This document shows, in pieces, positions 49,460 through 58,209 of a DNA stretch of 64,000 nucleotides; the first letter of the stretch is position 1, and each line of letters begins with the position of its first letter. The translations under genes and the position numbers were made by a program. The notes beneath the pieces are model-generated. The model made no database searches, was not told the origin of the DNA, and saw nothing but the letters and a program-made list of their open reading frames with translations. The DNA lies in NCBI RefSeq assembly GCF_019890935.1, contig NZ_CP082333.1, forward strand, positions 1,514,001 through 1,578,000. The letters run 5' to 3'. This DNA is from Exiguobacterium acetylicum. GTDB taxonomy: Bacteria > Bacillota > Bacilli > Exiguobacteriales > Exiguobacteriaceae.

Positions 49460-50676
49460 TCTAACACTCCTATTGAGATTGGAATCTGCTTTATTTTTTT
49501 CATCGTCAGTTCGACGATGATCGTACCGATGACGATATCGATCACAAGAACTGCTGCTAAAGCAACCCAATCGATATCGATCAAACCGAGGAATCCGTAC
49601 GTGACGAAAGCGGACTCTTTGGTCGTCCAAAATAGATGACGGCTATAAGCGACTGAAGACATTAAGACGACTAGGTTGATGAAAAATAGAATTGCGAAGT
49701 AACGATAGAACAATTTTCGGAGAGTGGCGTAACTCAGTCCGACGAGTAGATGAATCGTAATATCCTTGATCATCAGGCGAACACTGACGAAGCTGATCCA
49801 AATGCTTAACAGGAGAACAAGGAATAGCAACGCGACAGATAGCAGACTCATGAGCATCAGCGAACTGCTGTAGTATTCCTTAAAAAATGCATAGTTGTCT
49901 TGTTGTGTATAGAAATTGAATGTCATACCTGTATTTTGATGAATAAGTGTTCTTAGCTGGTTCATTTTTTTCTCGGATGAATCGAGCAGTACGAGATCCA
50001 TCAAAGCATTGACGTGGAGGTCAAGACCGGCATTTTGAATAAACGCTGAATCAACGGGAACAAACACTGCAAAGTTATAGTAATGCTTCGAATTCGGAGC
50101 ATAGAAGCTAGACCGATAGATATTTTTCTTTAATATGCCTTGCACATGTAACAGGACAGGTTTGTTCGTAACGGGATTGATCGTTTGGATCGTAGAACCG
50201 AGAGAATACGATTCCGCTAGACCGGGACCAATCAAGACAGGTAAGTGATCTTGTTTCCTTGTCTCCTCAAATTGGAGAGGTTTTCCTTTAGATAATGGAA
50301 AATCTCTTAACTGATAAGCGGCTTCGTTTATGTAGTTGAATTGAACTTCCATGTCCTGCTTATTCTTTAATGGAACGACGAACCCATCCGAATGGAGAAC
50401 GTAGTCGAAATTTTGATCTAAGTATTGATAAATTTTTTGAGTATCTTCGATGTCGATGCTGTCAAAGTCGGGATTACTATCAGGATCTAAGTTCGCTACG
50501 AAAGCGTTTCGATCATGTAAGGCGGTCATTTCTTGATATCCCTGATATGTACTGATGATTGAACGAACGGTAGAGAATGTCAGGTAATTCGCTGCAAAAA
50601 GCAAAATAACCATACCGAATACGAGAAGCCATCTTTTTAAGAAGATATTCCTGAAGAAATAACGGAAAAGTTTCAT
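49456..50676 (-). CDS. FtsX-type ABC permease, large subunit
   Basis: A 406-residue permease. An N-terminal helix (WLLVFGMVILLFAANYLTF) is followed by a MacB-like extracytoplasmic domain of about 230 residues. Three C-terminal helices (LMSLLSVALLFLVLLLSIWI, LFYRYFAILFFINLVVLMSS, and DWVALAAVLVIDIVIGTII) form an FtsX unit. The cytoplasmic loop VRLMIKDITIHLLVGLSYA contacts the ATPase. It overlaps both neighbours by four bases. Base composition is visibly AT-richer than the flanking Fec operon. Confidence 0.88.
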   Translation of the reverse strand: MKLFRYFFRNIFLKRWLLVFGMVILLFAANYLTFSTVRSIISTYQGYQEMTALHDRNAFVANLDPDSNPDFDSIDIEDTQKIYQYLDQNFDYVLHSDGFVVPLKNKQDMEVQFNYINEAAYQLRDFPLSKGKPLQFEETRKQDHLPVLIGPGLAESYSLGSTIQTINPVTNKPVLLHVQGILKKNIYRSSFYAPNSKHYYNFAVFVPVDSAFIQNAGLDLHVNALMDLVLLDSSEKKMNQLRTLIHQNTGMTFNFYTQQDNYAFFKEYYSSSLMLMSLLSVALLFLVLLLSIWISFVSVRLMIKDITIHLLVGLSYATLRKLFYRYFAILFFINLVVLMSSVAYSRHLFWTTKESAFVTYGFLGLIDIDWVALAAVLVIDIVIGTIIVELTMKKIKQIPISIGVLE

Positions 50677-51113
50677 TTTTGATTCACCCAACTTGTGAAT
50701 AGAATGATGTAGAAGACAAAGATAAAAACGAGTAACAGGCTACTTGTGATGTGTACCTGCAAAGACATATGAAGAACGAGTGAAAACATGAAGCAACAGC
50801 ATAAAATGAGTAAATGGTGGAGCATATAGCGGAAGGCGATTTGTTGTCTAGTGTCTCCAACAAGAATACGACACAAGATTTCAATTTTTCGTTGTCTTAC
50901 AAATTGATACTGAAAAATCAATACGAGTAATGTCGAGAACACAATCACGATCAGTTTGACATCTAAGATATTTTCAATGAAGGATTTAAATACCGGATAA
51001 CGTTCCAAGTTTAACGTTTGTGCGATTGACAATGCTGTATTGATAGAAAAACAAATGATGTAGAGGAGACTCAGCTCCACGTAGTCTCTTCGTCGAAATA
51101 AAGAATGTTTCAT
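50673..51113 (-). CDS. Minimal four-helix FtsX-like subunit
   Basis: A 146-residue membrane protein with four helices. Its centre VFSTLLVLIFQYQFVRQRKIEILCRILVGDTRQQIA follows the FtsX domain pattern: a helix, a basic loop with R-x-E-I, and [LV]G-T..Q (seen in pieces). It looks like an FtsX half without the extracytoplasmic domain and would pair with the 406-residue subunit. I chose ATG 51113, after AAGGAG; the earlier ATG at 51128 contains that site. It is the first gene of the three-gene operon. Confidence 0.75.
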   Translation of the reverse strand: MKHSLFRRRDYVELSLLYIICFSINTALSIAQTLNLERYPVFKSFIENILDVKLIVIVFSTLLVLIFQYQFVRQRKIEILCRILVGDTRQQIAFRYMLHHLLILCCCFMFSLVLHMSLQVHITSSLLLVFIFVFYIILFTSWVNQK

Positions 51114-51232
51114 CGAATACTCCTTCATTATGATAATTGGAATTTAATTTTATCATATATTGACAATTATTTAAAAAAAGGTAACGATTTTCACCTGTTC
51201 TTCGATGAGTAAGAGGACGCTAAGAAAATGAA

Positions 51233-51266
51233 ACACCCCTTCATTTCGTTGTGAAATGAGGGGGTA
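51233..51266 (-). terminator. Terminator for the ABC operon ending at 51297
   Basis: On the minus strand ACCCCCTCATTTC / GAAATGAAGGGGT encloses a five-base loop and is followed by GTTTCATTTT. Confidence 0.75.
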
Positions 51267-51296
51267 ATGGATTGAAAAGGTTATTTAGTGAGGGTA

Positions 51297-52229
51297 TCAA
51301 GCGGTACGTTTTTCCATACCTAAATTCAAGAAGATCTCTTCCAACGACGCTTCCTCAACTTCGAGTCGATACACGTTAACGTGTTGCGAGACGAGGTAGC
51401 TATTGATCGTAGCAATATCGTGTTCACTTTGGACGATGAACGTCGAGTGAGTAGAGGAGACGTTGACGTCTTTCGCAAGTGTCGACAACTTGGTCTGCAG
51501 ATGTTGTTGTGTATCATTATCGAGCGGTGCATGTTTTACGTGAACGGTGATGTTCTTCTCATGTTGTTCCCGTAACTCCTCCATCGTGCCTTGCGTCTGA
51601 ATCGTTCCGTCCTGCATGATCGCAATCTCCGTACACAGTTTTTCGACCTCGTCTAAGTTATGAGACGTTAAGAAAATCGTCGTTCCGTCTGCTGCGATCT
51701 TGCGAATCAACGTATGAATCCCGAGAATCGAGTTGGCATCAACGCCAGACGTCGGTTCATCTAAAAACAGGATTTCCGGTCGATTAATCAGGGCTTGGGC
51801 GATCCCGAGCTTTTTTTTCATCCCGAACGAGTAGTTCTTCGTTTTTACATCGATGGCGTCTTCGAGTTGGACATCACGGAGGAGTTGCTTTAACTCGTCC
51901 GTCGTCGTCTTCAGACCGAGGACTTTGCTGAAATACTTCAAGTGATCGAGCGCCGTGAAGTTTTCGTAAAAGGTCGAGTAATCCGGCAGGACGCCGATTC
52001 GAGTTCGGACGTCCTTCAAGGAATCGTTCGGTGCTCCGAGTAACTCGAACGTTCCGGATGTCGGACGGACAAGACCTGTGATCATGTTGATGAATGTTGA
52101 TTTACCGGCGCCATTTTGACCAAGGAAGCCGAAGATGGCCCCTTGTTTGATTTCGAGATTCAACTGGTTGACGACGGTCTTATTGCCGTACTGTTTCGTT
52201 AGATTGGTTGCGCGAAGGGCTAGCATCAT
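51297..52229 (-). CDS. ABC-2 exporter ATP-binding protein (BcrA-like)
   Basis: A 310-residue ATPase. Walker A GQNGAGKST, Q-loop IGVLPDYSTFYENFT, variant signature YSFGMKKKLGIAQAL, Walker B ILFLDEP plus TSGVD, H-loop LTSHNLDEVE. A C-terminal extension ends EASLEEIFLNL. It closely resembles the truncated ATPase at the start of the window. It is coupled by ATGA to the permease upstream. It likely exports a hydrophobic compound or peptide; the substrate is unknown. Confidence 0.93.
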   Translation of the reverse strand: MMLALRATNLTKQYGNKTVVNQLNLEIKQGAIFGFLGQNGAGKSTFINMITGLVRPTSGTFELLGAPNDSLKDVRTRIGVLPDYSTFYENFTALDHLKYFSKVLGLKTTTDELKQLLRDVQLEDAIDVKTKNYSFGMKKKLGIAQALINRPEILFLDEPTSGVDANSILGIHTLIRKIAADGTTIFLTSHNLDEVEKLCTEIAIMQDGTIQTQGTMEELREQHEKNITVHVKHAPLDNDTQQHLQTKLSTLAKDVNVSSTHSTFIVQSEHDIATINSYLVSQHVNVYRLEVEEASLEEIFLNLGMEKRTA

Positions 52230-52915
52230 AAATCTCTCCTTTTAAAGATCATCAAGCTCGCGATGACGAAGACGGCGATATGGATCAAGACAAGATACGT
52301 GTATGCAGTGTTTTCTTGCGTATAGTAATAATAGGGCGTCAAGTAAGACAACGTATCAACGATGACATTCTTCGAAATAAGACTCCACATCCCAATGACC
52401 GGAAGCGCGATCGAGATGAAGATACCGACGAACATCGTCATTGCAGAGCTGTTGACGACTGTCGAAAGAAACAGCGACAGACCGATGAAGTAAGAGACGA
52501 AGATGATGCTTTGGATCAAATCGACGATCGAGAACGATTTTGAAAACGGAACGATCAACAAGAGGGCAACTGTCAGACAGAGGACCCAGAACGAAACGTT
52601 GCCTAAAAACTTTCCGAAAATGATGTTCTCACGAGATGTTTTCGTCGCAAGAAAACGAATCGTCTTCGATTCAATCTCTTTGTTGACGCTACTATGAGAA
52701 ATACTCGTCACGAATAAAGGAGATGCTAAGAACAGAAGCAGCATCAAACCGATGATATAGGCATTGTCACCTAGACCGAGATCACTGAGTTGTCCTTTGA
52801 ACTGGCTGACGAGTTTAGCAGAACCAATCGTCACACCGAACAAGACGGCGATGATCAGGATGGCTCGAATACTTTGGAAAAGCGATTTAAATTCTCGAAG
52901 TGTAATCGCGAACAT
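52226..52915 (-). CDS. ABC-2 exporter permease
   Basis: A 229-residue membrane protein with six helices. N-terminal FAITLREFKSLFQSIRAILII, then the ABC-2 hallmark SVNKEIESKTIRFLATKTSRENIIFGKFLG, the cytoplasmic coupling segment, followed by four helices. It works with the ATPase at 51297 as a homodimer. The first gene of the transcript encodes a DUF4064 protein 24 bases upstream. Confidence 0.9.
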   Translation of the reverse strand: MFAITLREFKSLFQSIRAILIIAVLFGVTIGSAKLVSQFKGQLSDLGLGDNAYIIGLMLLLFLASPLFVTSISHSSVNKEIESKTIRFLATKTSRENIIFGKFLGNVSFWVLCLTVALLLIVPFSKSFSIVDLIQSIIFVSYFIGLSLFLSTVVNSSAMTMFVGIFISIALPVIGMWSLISKNVIVDTLSYLTPYYYYTQENTAYTYLVLIHIAVFVIASLMIFKRRDL

Positions 52916-52939
52916 ACCGACACACCTTTCTGTTTGAGT

Positions 52940-53353
52940 TTAGTATTGTCGTGCTATCTTTTTATTCTTCGTGACGTTAGTGATACCGGCAATCAAATAA
53001 GCGATTGAACCAAAGACACCGGCGAGTAATGTGAAGATCCCACCGAGAATTGCAGTAATGATCAACATCTTTCCTGCTGAACCGTTTTTGCGAATCCGGA
53101 CGATCGAGACGATTCCACCTATCGTACATAAGAGAGAGACGGCACCAAGGTACAAGAAGAATTGTTGGAAGGATGTGAGGATTTGGGTAGACGTGACATC
53201 CGTAATGTTCTCATCCTGGATGAATTGATCGACCAACTCCTTCATGCCAGCGTGATCCGCAATCGATCCAGACAATAGAAACCCACCTAAACATAATGAT
53301 CCAAACAAGACGATACCGATGACAGCAAATATGTATTCCGTTGTTCTTTTCAA
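52940..53353 (-). CDS. DUF4064-family membrane protein
   Basis: A 137-residue protein of the DUF4064 type. KRTTEYIFAVIGIVLFGSLCL opens helix 1; an external loop of about 35 residues is acidic. LGAVSLLCTIGGIVSIVRIRKNG and MLIITAILGGIFTLLAGVFGSIAYLIAGI follow. The TTG start at 53353 is eight bases after AAAAGGAG; a GTG three codons earlier overlaps that site. It is the first gene of the operon with the ABC-2 exporter. Function is unknown. Confidence 0.82.
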   Translation of the reverse strand: MKRTTEYIFAVIGIVLFGSLCLGGFLLSGSIADHAGMKELVDQFIQDENITDVTSTQILTSFQQFFLYLGAVSLLCTIGGIVSIVRIRKNGSAGKMLIITAILGGIFTLLAGVFGSIAYLIAGITNVTKNKKIARQY

Positions 53354-53540
53354 GTAAAACACTCCTTTTCCTTATTTTTCCGATTTGACAATCCTAAACT
53401 ACCATGACTCGAATCACTATGACAAGCGAAATAATGAATATATTTTAATTATTTATTGGTTAAATGTTTAATTAATATCAAAAATACTTTAACTTTATTT
53501 AAGTGAATGCTATTATGGTGACATGGGAGGGAAATGGTAA

Positions 53541-53843
53541 ATGAAAAAAGATGATGTTCCAGATTGGGTTTTATCTCTAGAATTGGAAGAGATGGAATTC
53601 GTTAAAAAATTCATCGTAAGCTCGGGTTCTTTGAAAGAACTGGCGAAACATTATGATGTCTCCTATCCCACAGTCCGGATTCGCGTCGATCGGATCATTC
53701 AGAAAATCGAAGTGAATGAGAAAATCGAGAATGAACCGTTCATCGCATACATTAAACAAATGGCTATCGAAGACCGGATCACGATTGAAGATGCCAAAAA
53801 AATCATCGAAAAATATCGACTTGAGAGGGGTAACAATCAATGA
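53541..53843 (+). CDS. DUF2089-like HTH regulator
   Basis: A 100-residue protein with the DUF2089 pattern: LELEEMEFVKKFIVSSGSLKELAKHYDVSYPTVRIRVDRIIQKI (seen in pieces), an HTH with the recognition helix VSYPTVRIRVDRI. A C-terminal helical region, IKQMAIEDRITIEDAKKIIEKY, likely drives dimerisation. GGGAGGG precedes ATG 53541. It is coupled to a small membrane protein and divergent from the DUF4064-ABC operon, so it is the obvious candidate regulator of that operon. Confidence 0.85.
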   Translation: MKKDDVPDWVLSLELEEMEFVKKFIVSSGSLKELAKHYDVSYPTVRIRVDRIIQKIEVNEKIENEPFIAYIKQMAIEDRITIEDAKKIIEKYRLERGNNQ

Positions 53844-54124
53844 ACTTTTTCATTTCTGCTCTAATTATCAGTATCTGTTTAGGAATACAGTATTTCTTAT
53901 CAAGCCGTCACAATCCGTATCTCGGTATCATCATGCCAATCATTTTAGTGATTTTCCTGACATGGCGTTACTTTGATGGTAGATACAATAGTTTTTTAGC
54001 CTATGTATTGATTTTAGGAGTCGGCATGATTTCACTGTGGGAACAATGGTCGCGTGGTCGAAAGAAGCTTAAAGAGAATCAAGAAAAAGAACTAGAACGG
54101 ATGCGCGTCCACGATACATTGTGA
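53840..54124 (+). CDS. Small membrane protein coupled to the DUF2089 regulator
   Basis: A 94-residue protein with three membrane segments (FISALIISICLGIQYFL, YLGIIMPIILVIFLTW and FLAYVLILGVGMISLW) and a highly charged tail, RGRKKLKENQEKELERMRV. It overlaps the regulator by four bases (ATGA). The HTH-plus-membrane-partner arrangement suggests the membrane protein may tether or inhibit the regulator (inference). Confidence 0.8.
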   Translation: MNFFISALIISICLGIQYFLSSRHNPYLGIIMPIILVIFLTWRYFDGRYNSFLAYVLILGVGMISLWEQWSRGRKKLKENQEKELERMRVHDTL

Positions 54125-54159
54125 GTTACAACCATACATAGCGTTTTTTAGAGAAAAAT

Positions 54160-54201
54160 GAGAGTCGCCTCGGTTTCGATGATGAAACCGAGGCGACTCT
54201 C
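54160..54201. terminator. 18-bp perfect hairpin, bidirectional terminator
   Basis: GAGAGTCGCCTCGGTTTC with its exact complement around a six-base loop, flanked by AAAAAT and ATTTAT. It serves convergent genes ending at 54124 and 54239. Confidence 0.85.
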
Positions 54202-54238
54202 ATTTATGTGATCCGGGCTAGATTCATATTACGTCATT

Positions 54239-57200
54239 TTAATCGAGTTCAATCTTCACTGTCGTATCCTTTGGAAACGCATCATCCGCAGCAAAGAGAA
54301 CGAATACCTTCTGGTCATCAGGAACTTGATAGACTAAATCAACGGTTGACTTATATGGTGAGAGATACTGATAACTGTTTCTGAATGCTTTCTTATTATG
54401 ATTGACGTAATCAACGGTTTCATATTCTTTTCCGTCGAGCGACGTCAATGTAAAGGTGCCGGGTCGGTAAATAGCATAAGCGCCTTTTACTCTATTGTCG
54501 GGATCGTACATGACAACAGGAACCGTAACGAACCGATAACCGCTCTTTTCCTTTAGATCGAGTTCTTTCGGTGTTGGAATGAGTGATTTAGCATAGAACA
54601 GTTCAGAGGTGGCTTCCGGATCGCCCGGATACGTTTGGATGACTCCTTTTTTCATCAGTTTTTTTAGTGCTGTTTGATCACCTGTTTTCTTGTCAGCAGA
54701 TGTTTTTGGATCAGTGGTCAAATCCTTTAATTTTTGTCCGCTCGTCTGTTGCTGAGGAGCACTCTGTGTTGTAGTCGTCGAGGATTCCGTTGAGGCGAAC
54801 AAGAATAGGCTTGCCACTCCGATACACAAGGAAGCGGCGATGGATCCAAGTGCCCATTTGAAACGCCGTTCTGTCGCTTGCGTATTTTCGACGATACTGC
54901 CGAGTGCAGCATTTGGTGTAATCCGGACGGCACGCTCGGCAGGGAGCAAGGCACCTAACAGACCCGTGATCACTGGAATCAAGAGCATGATGCTGAGGAA
55001 AGCAAGCTCTTGGACCGGGAATTGCCCGTAAACGAAGCCGATCATCCCAAGTGCTGTCAGAAGACCAATCACGCCAGCACATAGTCCTGTCATCATGCCT
55101 TCACTTAGCACGAGTAAACGAACTTGACCGTCTTGCCAGCCCGTTGCTTTAAGGACAGCAAGCTGATTCTTGCGTTCATTGACGTTTTGCCACATGATTT
55201 CTGTCGTCGTCAGGATGGCAATCAGTAAAGCGACACCCATCGCGACGTAATGCATCGTCCCGACTTCAAGCGCGACATATTCGCCGAGCCACGTTGCGTA
55301 CAAGACGCCTTTCAGTCGGAACGTGATGAAGAGGAAGAAGATGAACAGACTCGTCGGTAAGGCGATCGCAATGACCGAAAGCAATGTCCGTTGCCAGTAG
55401 GTGACGAGCTGATTGATGCTCATCCCGAGGGCGCTACGCGCACGAACGAAACGGCGACCTTTTGAGACTTCACCGGAACGCATGCTTTCGTACGGTTTGA
55501 TCCGACGGATGAGCGTCATCGGCACGAGCGTTCCACCCCAGTAAATAAGTAAACCAGCAAGACCAATCAATAAAATTCGACCGATCGCAATCGGGTTGTC
55601 CGTCGTGACCCAGAAAGAACCGAGAATCGTCCAGGCAATCAAGACGACGAGTGTCCCGAGCAATGTGGCCTCGAGGAACAATAGTTTCGACAGCTGACGC
55701 GGGCGCCAACCAAGTGATAGTAAAATCGCGAATTCTTTCTTTCGTGCATACAGCAGGATGATGTTCGAGCTGAAGACATAGACGAGCGCGACAGCGATGA
55801 CACTGGCGATGATGCCGCTCATCCCGATTTTTGCTTCCTGGAAGATCGCAATCGACGAGCCGAGCTTGATCCACGGTTGTTGAACCCAGCCGAGCGCTGA
55901 TTCGTCTTTTAGACCCGGTAAATAGGTCAAGGCGAGCTGCGGTGACGAGCCGAGGGTCACGTCCGTGATTAGACCTGTCTTCTGTTCGATTTCTGTCGCC
56001 ACCTGTTGGAGCTTTTTCTCGCTAGCAGCATTCATCGTCTCGACACCTTTGACGTTGACGCGGATGGCAGAAATCGCTTTGGCACCACGAATTTTAAACG
56101 CAGCATCGAGCGTCGTCAGCATCGACGGTGGTTTCGTCAGGAAATCATATGGATCGTTTGTTGGTTTAACGTCTCGAACCGGATTGACGGGACGTTCATT
56201 TTTATCCATGACCCACTGGGCTTTTGACGGGAAGTACGTCTCCATCGGCAGTTCTGTCAGCGGGTCTTTCGAGATATTCAATTTCTTCGGATCGAAGACC
56301 CCGATATAGTTCAAGTTGACTTTGGGCCAATCCACGCTATCTTTTCCGAACATGCGCGCTTCCCGGTACATGCTGCGTTTAGCGAGCAAGGAATCTTGGT
56401 CGACTTGTTTCGGTTGGACTTGATAGGTGAACGGCCAACGTGATGCGTACGGACTTTTGATTGAGCGGTAGTCGATCGGAGACGGTTTTAAGACAATCCA
56501 TGTAAAGGAATTGCTGTTCGTCTCTTCAGCAGTCGGTAACGTATGTTTTAAAATATCATTGACGAGCTTTTTCTGGACATCTTGTGTCGTGATCGTATAA
56601 CGTTTCGCACCACTTGTCGGTAAGGAGTCTAAGTATTTTTTTCCGCCTTTTTGTTCGACTTGTTGTACTAGATCGTTAATGGATGTCTCTTTCGACGGCA
56701 GCTCGACTTTTTCGTACGTGTAGATGCGCGACGCATCGACGTATTCACGATTGTTCAACAGGATCGGAATTTGGACACCATCTTCCCCGAACGAGGTGAC
56801 CTGATCATCTTTTGAAAAATAGTTACTATAGGTTCCTTTGGTCGTCGCTTTGTCCAAGCCGACGAGTGCGGCTTCCGCTTCGGGATCAACTCCCGCAATC
56901 ATGACTTGGCTCCCATACTCAAACAGAGGCTGCTTTCCAAGTGGGAGGGGCGACACACCTGATTTTTTGGCATCCCCTGTAGGTTCCCATCCTGCTGCTA
57001 AGTAGGTGACGCCACTCGAGGATTCGTTTTGTAATCCGGTATCTTGCATGTCTTTGATCGTCAGTTTATAAATCCCTTCTTGATCGATCGTATGCGTACC
57101 GATACTCGAAAGTGTTTGATTATACCCAATCATCGCGATGGGGGCAGCGACCTCGACGTCAGTCATTTTTTTGATTGTCTCGTATTGTTTGCGCGTGATG

Positions 57201-57457
57201 CCGCCATCGAGACCACTCATGTAGTTTGGCTCGAGTAACTTCAAGTCTTCCGTCACGCTCCGGCTGCCTTCTGGTCGGACGACGATGTCGTAAGAGGAGC
57301 CCCAACGCTTTTGCAGTTCATCGACGACGGTTCCGTTATTGGCTTGCGTCGTTCCAATCAAATAGCTCAGTCCAGTACTGACGATCAGAACACCGACAAG
57401 TAGCAGGATGAAACGCTCTTTGTTGCGCCACCAGGAATTCCAAATGAACTTAAGCAT
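54239..57457 (-). CDS. Large FtsX-family ABC permease with two FtsX domains
   Basis: A 1072-residue permease. An N-terminal helix (FILLLVGVLIVSTGLSYLIG) is followed by an extracytoplasmic domain of more than 450 residues. The first FtsX unit is near residues 545-690 (VIAVALVYVFSSNIILLYARKKEFAILLSLGW in pieces). The second is near 710-860 (ILTTTEIMWQNVNERKNQLAVLKATGW in pieces), then an external C-terminal domain of about 170 residues with a Ser/Thr/Gln-rich linker. ATG 57457 follows GGAGGGGG. No ATPase lies beside it, which is unusual. A 36-codon gene precedes and overlaps it by eight bases. Confidence 0.9.
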   Translation of the reverse strand: MLKFIWNSWWRNKERFILLLVGVLIVSTGLSYLIGTTQANNGTVVDELQKRWGSSYDIVVRPEGSRSVTEDLKLLEPNYMSGLDGGITRKQYETIKKMTDVEVAAPIAMIGYNQTLSSIGTHTIDQEGIYKLTIKDMQDTGLQNESSSGVTYLAAGWEPTGDAKKSGVSPLPLGKQPLFEYGSQVMIAGVDPEAEAALVGLDKATTKGTYSNYFSKDDQVTSFGEDGVQIPILLNNREYVDASRIYTYEKVELPSKETSINDLVQQVEQKGGKKYLDSLPTSGAKRYTITTQDVQKKLVNDILKHTLPTAEETNSNSFTWIVLKPSPIDYRSIKSPYASRWPFTYQVQPKQVDQDSLLAKRSMYREARMFGKDSVDWPKVNLNYIGVFDPKKLNISKDPLTELPMETYFPSKAQWVMDKNERPVNPVRDVKPTNDPYDFLTKPPSMLTTLDAAFKIRGAKAISAIRVNVKGVETMNAASEKKLQQVATEIEQKTGLITDVTLGSSPQLALTYLPGLKDESALGWVQQPWIKLGSSIAIFQEAKIGMSGIIASVIAVALVYVFSSNIILLYARKKEFAILLSLGWRPRQLSKLLFLEATLLGTLVVLIAWTILGSFWVTTDNPIAIGRILLIGLAGLLIYWGGTLVPMTLIRRIKPYESMRSGEVSKGRRFVRARSALGMSINQLVTYWQRTLLSVIAIALPTSLFIFFLFITFRLKGVLYATWLGEYVALEVGTMHYVAMGVALLIAILTTTEIMWQNVNERKNQLAVLKATGWQDGQVRLLVLSEGMMTGLCAGVIGLLTALGMIGFVYGQFPVQELAFLSIMLLIPVITGLLGALLPAERAVRITPNAALGSIVENTQATERRFKWALGSIAASLCIGVASLFLFASTESSTTTTQSAPQQQTSGQKLKDLTTDPKTSADKKTGDQTALKKLMKKGVIQTYPGDPEATSELFYAKSLIPTPKELDLKEKSGYRFVTVPVVMYDPDNRVKGAYAIYRPGTFTLTSLDGKEYETVDYVNHNKKAFRNSYQYLSPYKSTVDLVYQVPDDQKVFVLFAADDAFPKDTTVKIELD

Positions 57458-57560
57458 CGGCAACCCCCTCCTGGAGTAAGATGTACTGTCTTATGATGGA
57501 CCTTGCATTAACCATTAATTGAGGTGACGTGTAGCTATGGATGTGTACCGATTCAGTCAT
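57450..57560 (-). CDS. 36-residue upstream peptide overlapping the large permease
   Basis: Read directly: ATG 57560 with AAAGGAGG seven bases upstream, TAA at 57450. The product is MTESVHIHSYTSPQLMVNAR followed by SIIRQYILLQEGVADA. It is soluble, without a membrane segment. The ribosome-binding site of the large permease lies inside it, so translation is probably coupled. It may be a leader peptide or the fused remnant of a lost ATPase gene (N-terminal MTES and C-terminal LLQEGVADA look like ATPase ends). Both readings are inference. Confidence 0.55.
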   Translation of the reverse strand: MTESVHIHSYTSPQLMVNARSIIRQYILLQEGVADA

Positions 57561-57781
57561 GGATGAATCCTCCTTTGAAAGAACGTTTTTTATTCCATAT
57601 GTAAGTTAAAAAATCCAATCATTACCTAATTATAATTGAAGATTAAGAAAGTGAGCTACAAAAAAACAGAAAAATCAGAAAAATAGGTTGATCATTCAAC
57701 TAAATATCATGAAACCTGAAGGAATGTAAAAGCGTTAATGAATTGACACACGTTATACATTAAAACGAGAGAAAGGAGCGG

Positions 57782-58111
57782 ATGGTCGTGAGCGAATCCA
57801 TTGTTTATTTTGTAATTCTTATCCCTCTGCTAGTGTTTGCTATCGTTCTATCGAAAGGAAAAGGTGCATCATTGCTTGCAGGATATAATACGTTGTCTGA
57901 AAGTAAGAAACAAGACTATGACGAAGTCGCCCTATGTCAATTTATGGGTAAAATCATGTACGGCGTTTGTTTTAGCATCCTGTTGATCGCTGGGAGCGAG
58001 CTGTTTGGATATCAATCTTTGTTTAGTTTAGGCGTCATGCTACTATTCTTTCTTATTGTATTCGCAGTCGTCTATTCGAATACGAATGACCGATTCAAGA
58101 AAAAGAGATAA
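57782..58111 (+). CDS. DUF3784-family membrane protein
   Basis: A 109-residue protein: helix 1 (IVYFVILIPLLVFAIVL), then the DUF3784 signature LLAGYNTLSESKKQDYDEVALCQFMGK, then two more helices and a basic end, NDRFKKKR. The start is uncertain: ATG 57782 is four bases from AAAGGAG, and GTG 57788 is ten bases away. Function is unknown. It sits alone in an AT-rich stretch. Confidence 0.83.
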   Translation: MVVSESIVYFVILIPLLVFAIVLSKGKGASLLAGYNTLSESKKQDYDEVALCQFMGKIMYGVCFSILLIAGSELFGYQSLFSLGVMLLFFLIVFAVVYSNTNDRFKKKR

Positions 58112-58209
58112 TTTTGTTCACGTCAGCAAGACCATTATCATTTAAACCATAATGAGAAATCCTTTAAGACGATTAACATCAAATGACTTTCGTCGTTTAT
58201 ATGAAGATA

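Noticed and set aside
54711-55082. 123-residue frame on the minus strand inside the large FtsX permease
   Set aside because: It is Arg/Cys/Ser-rich, has no ribosome-binding site and is fully covered by a well-supported gene in another frame; a shadow.
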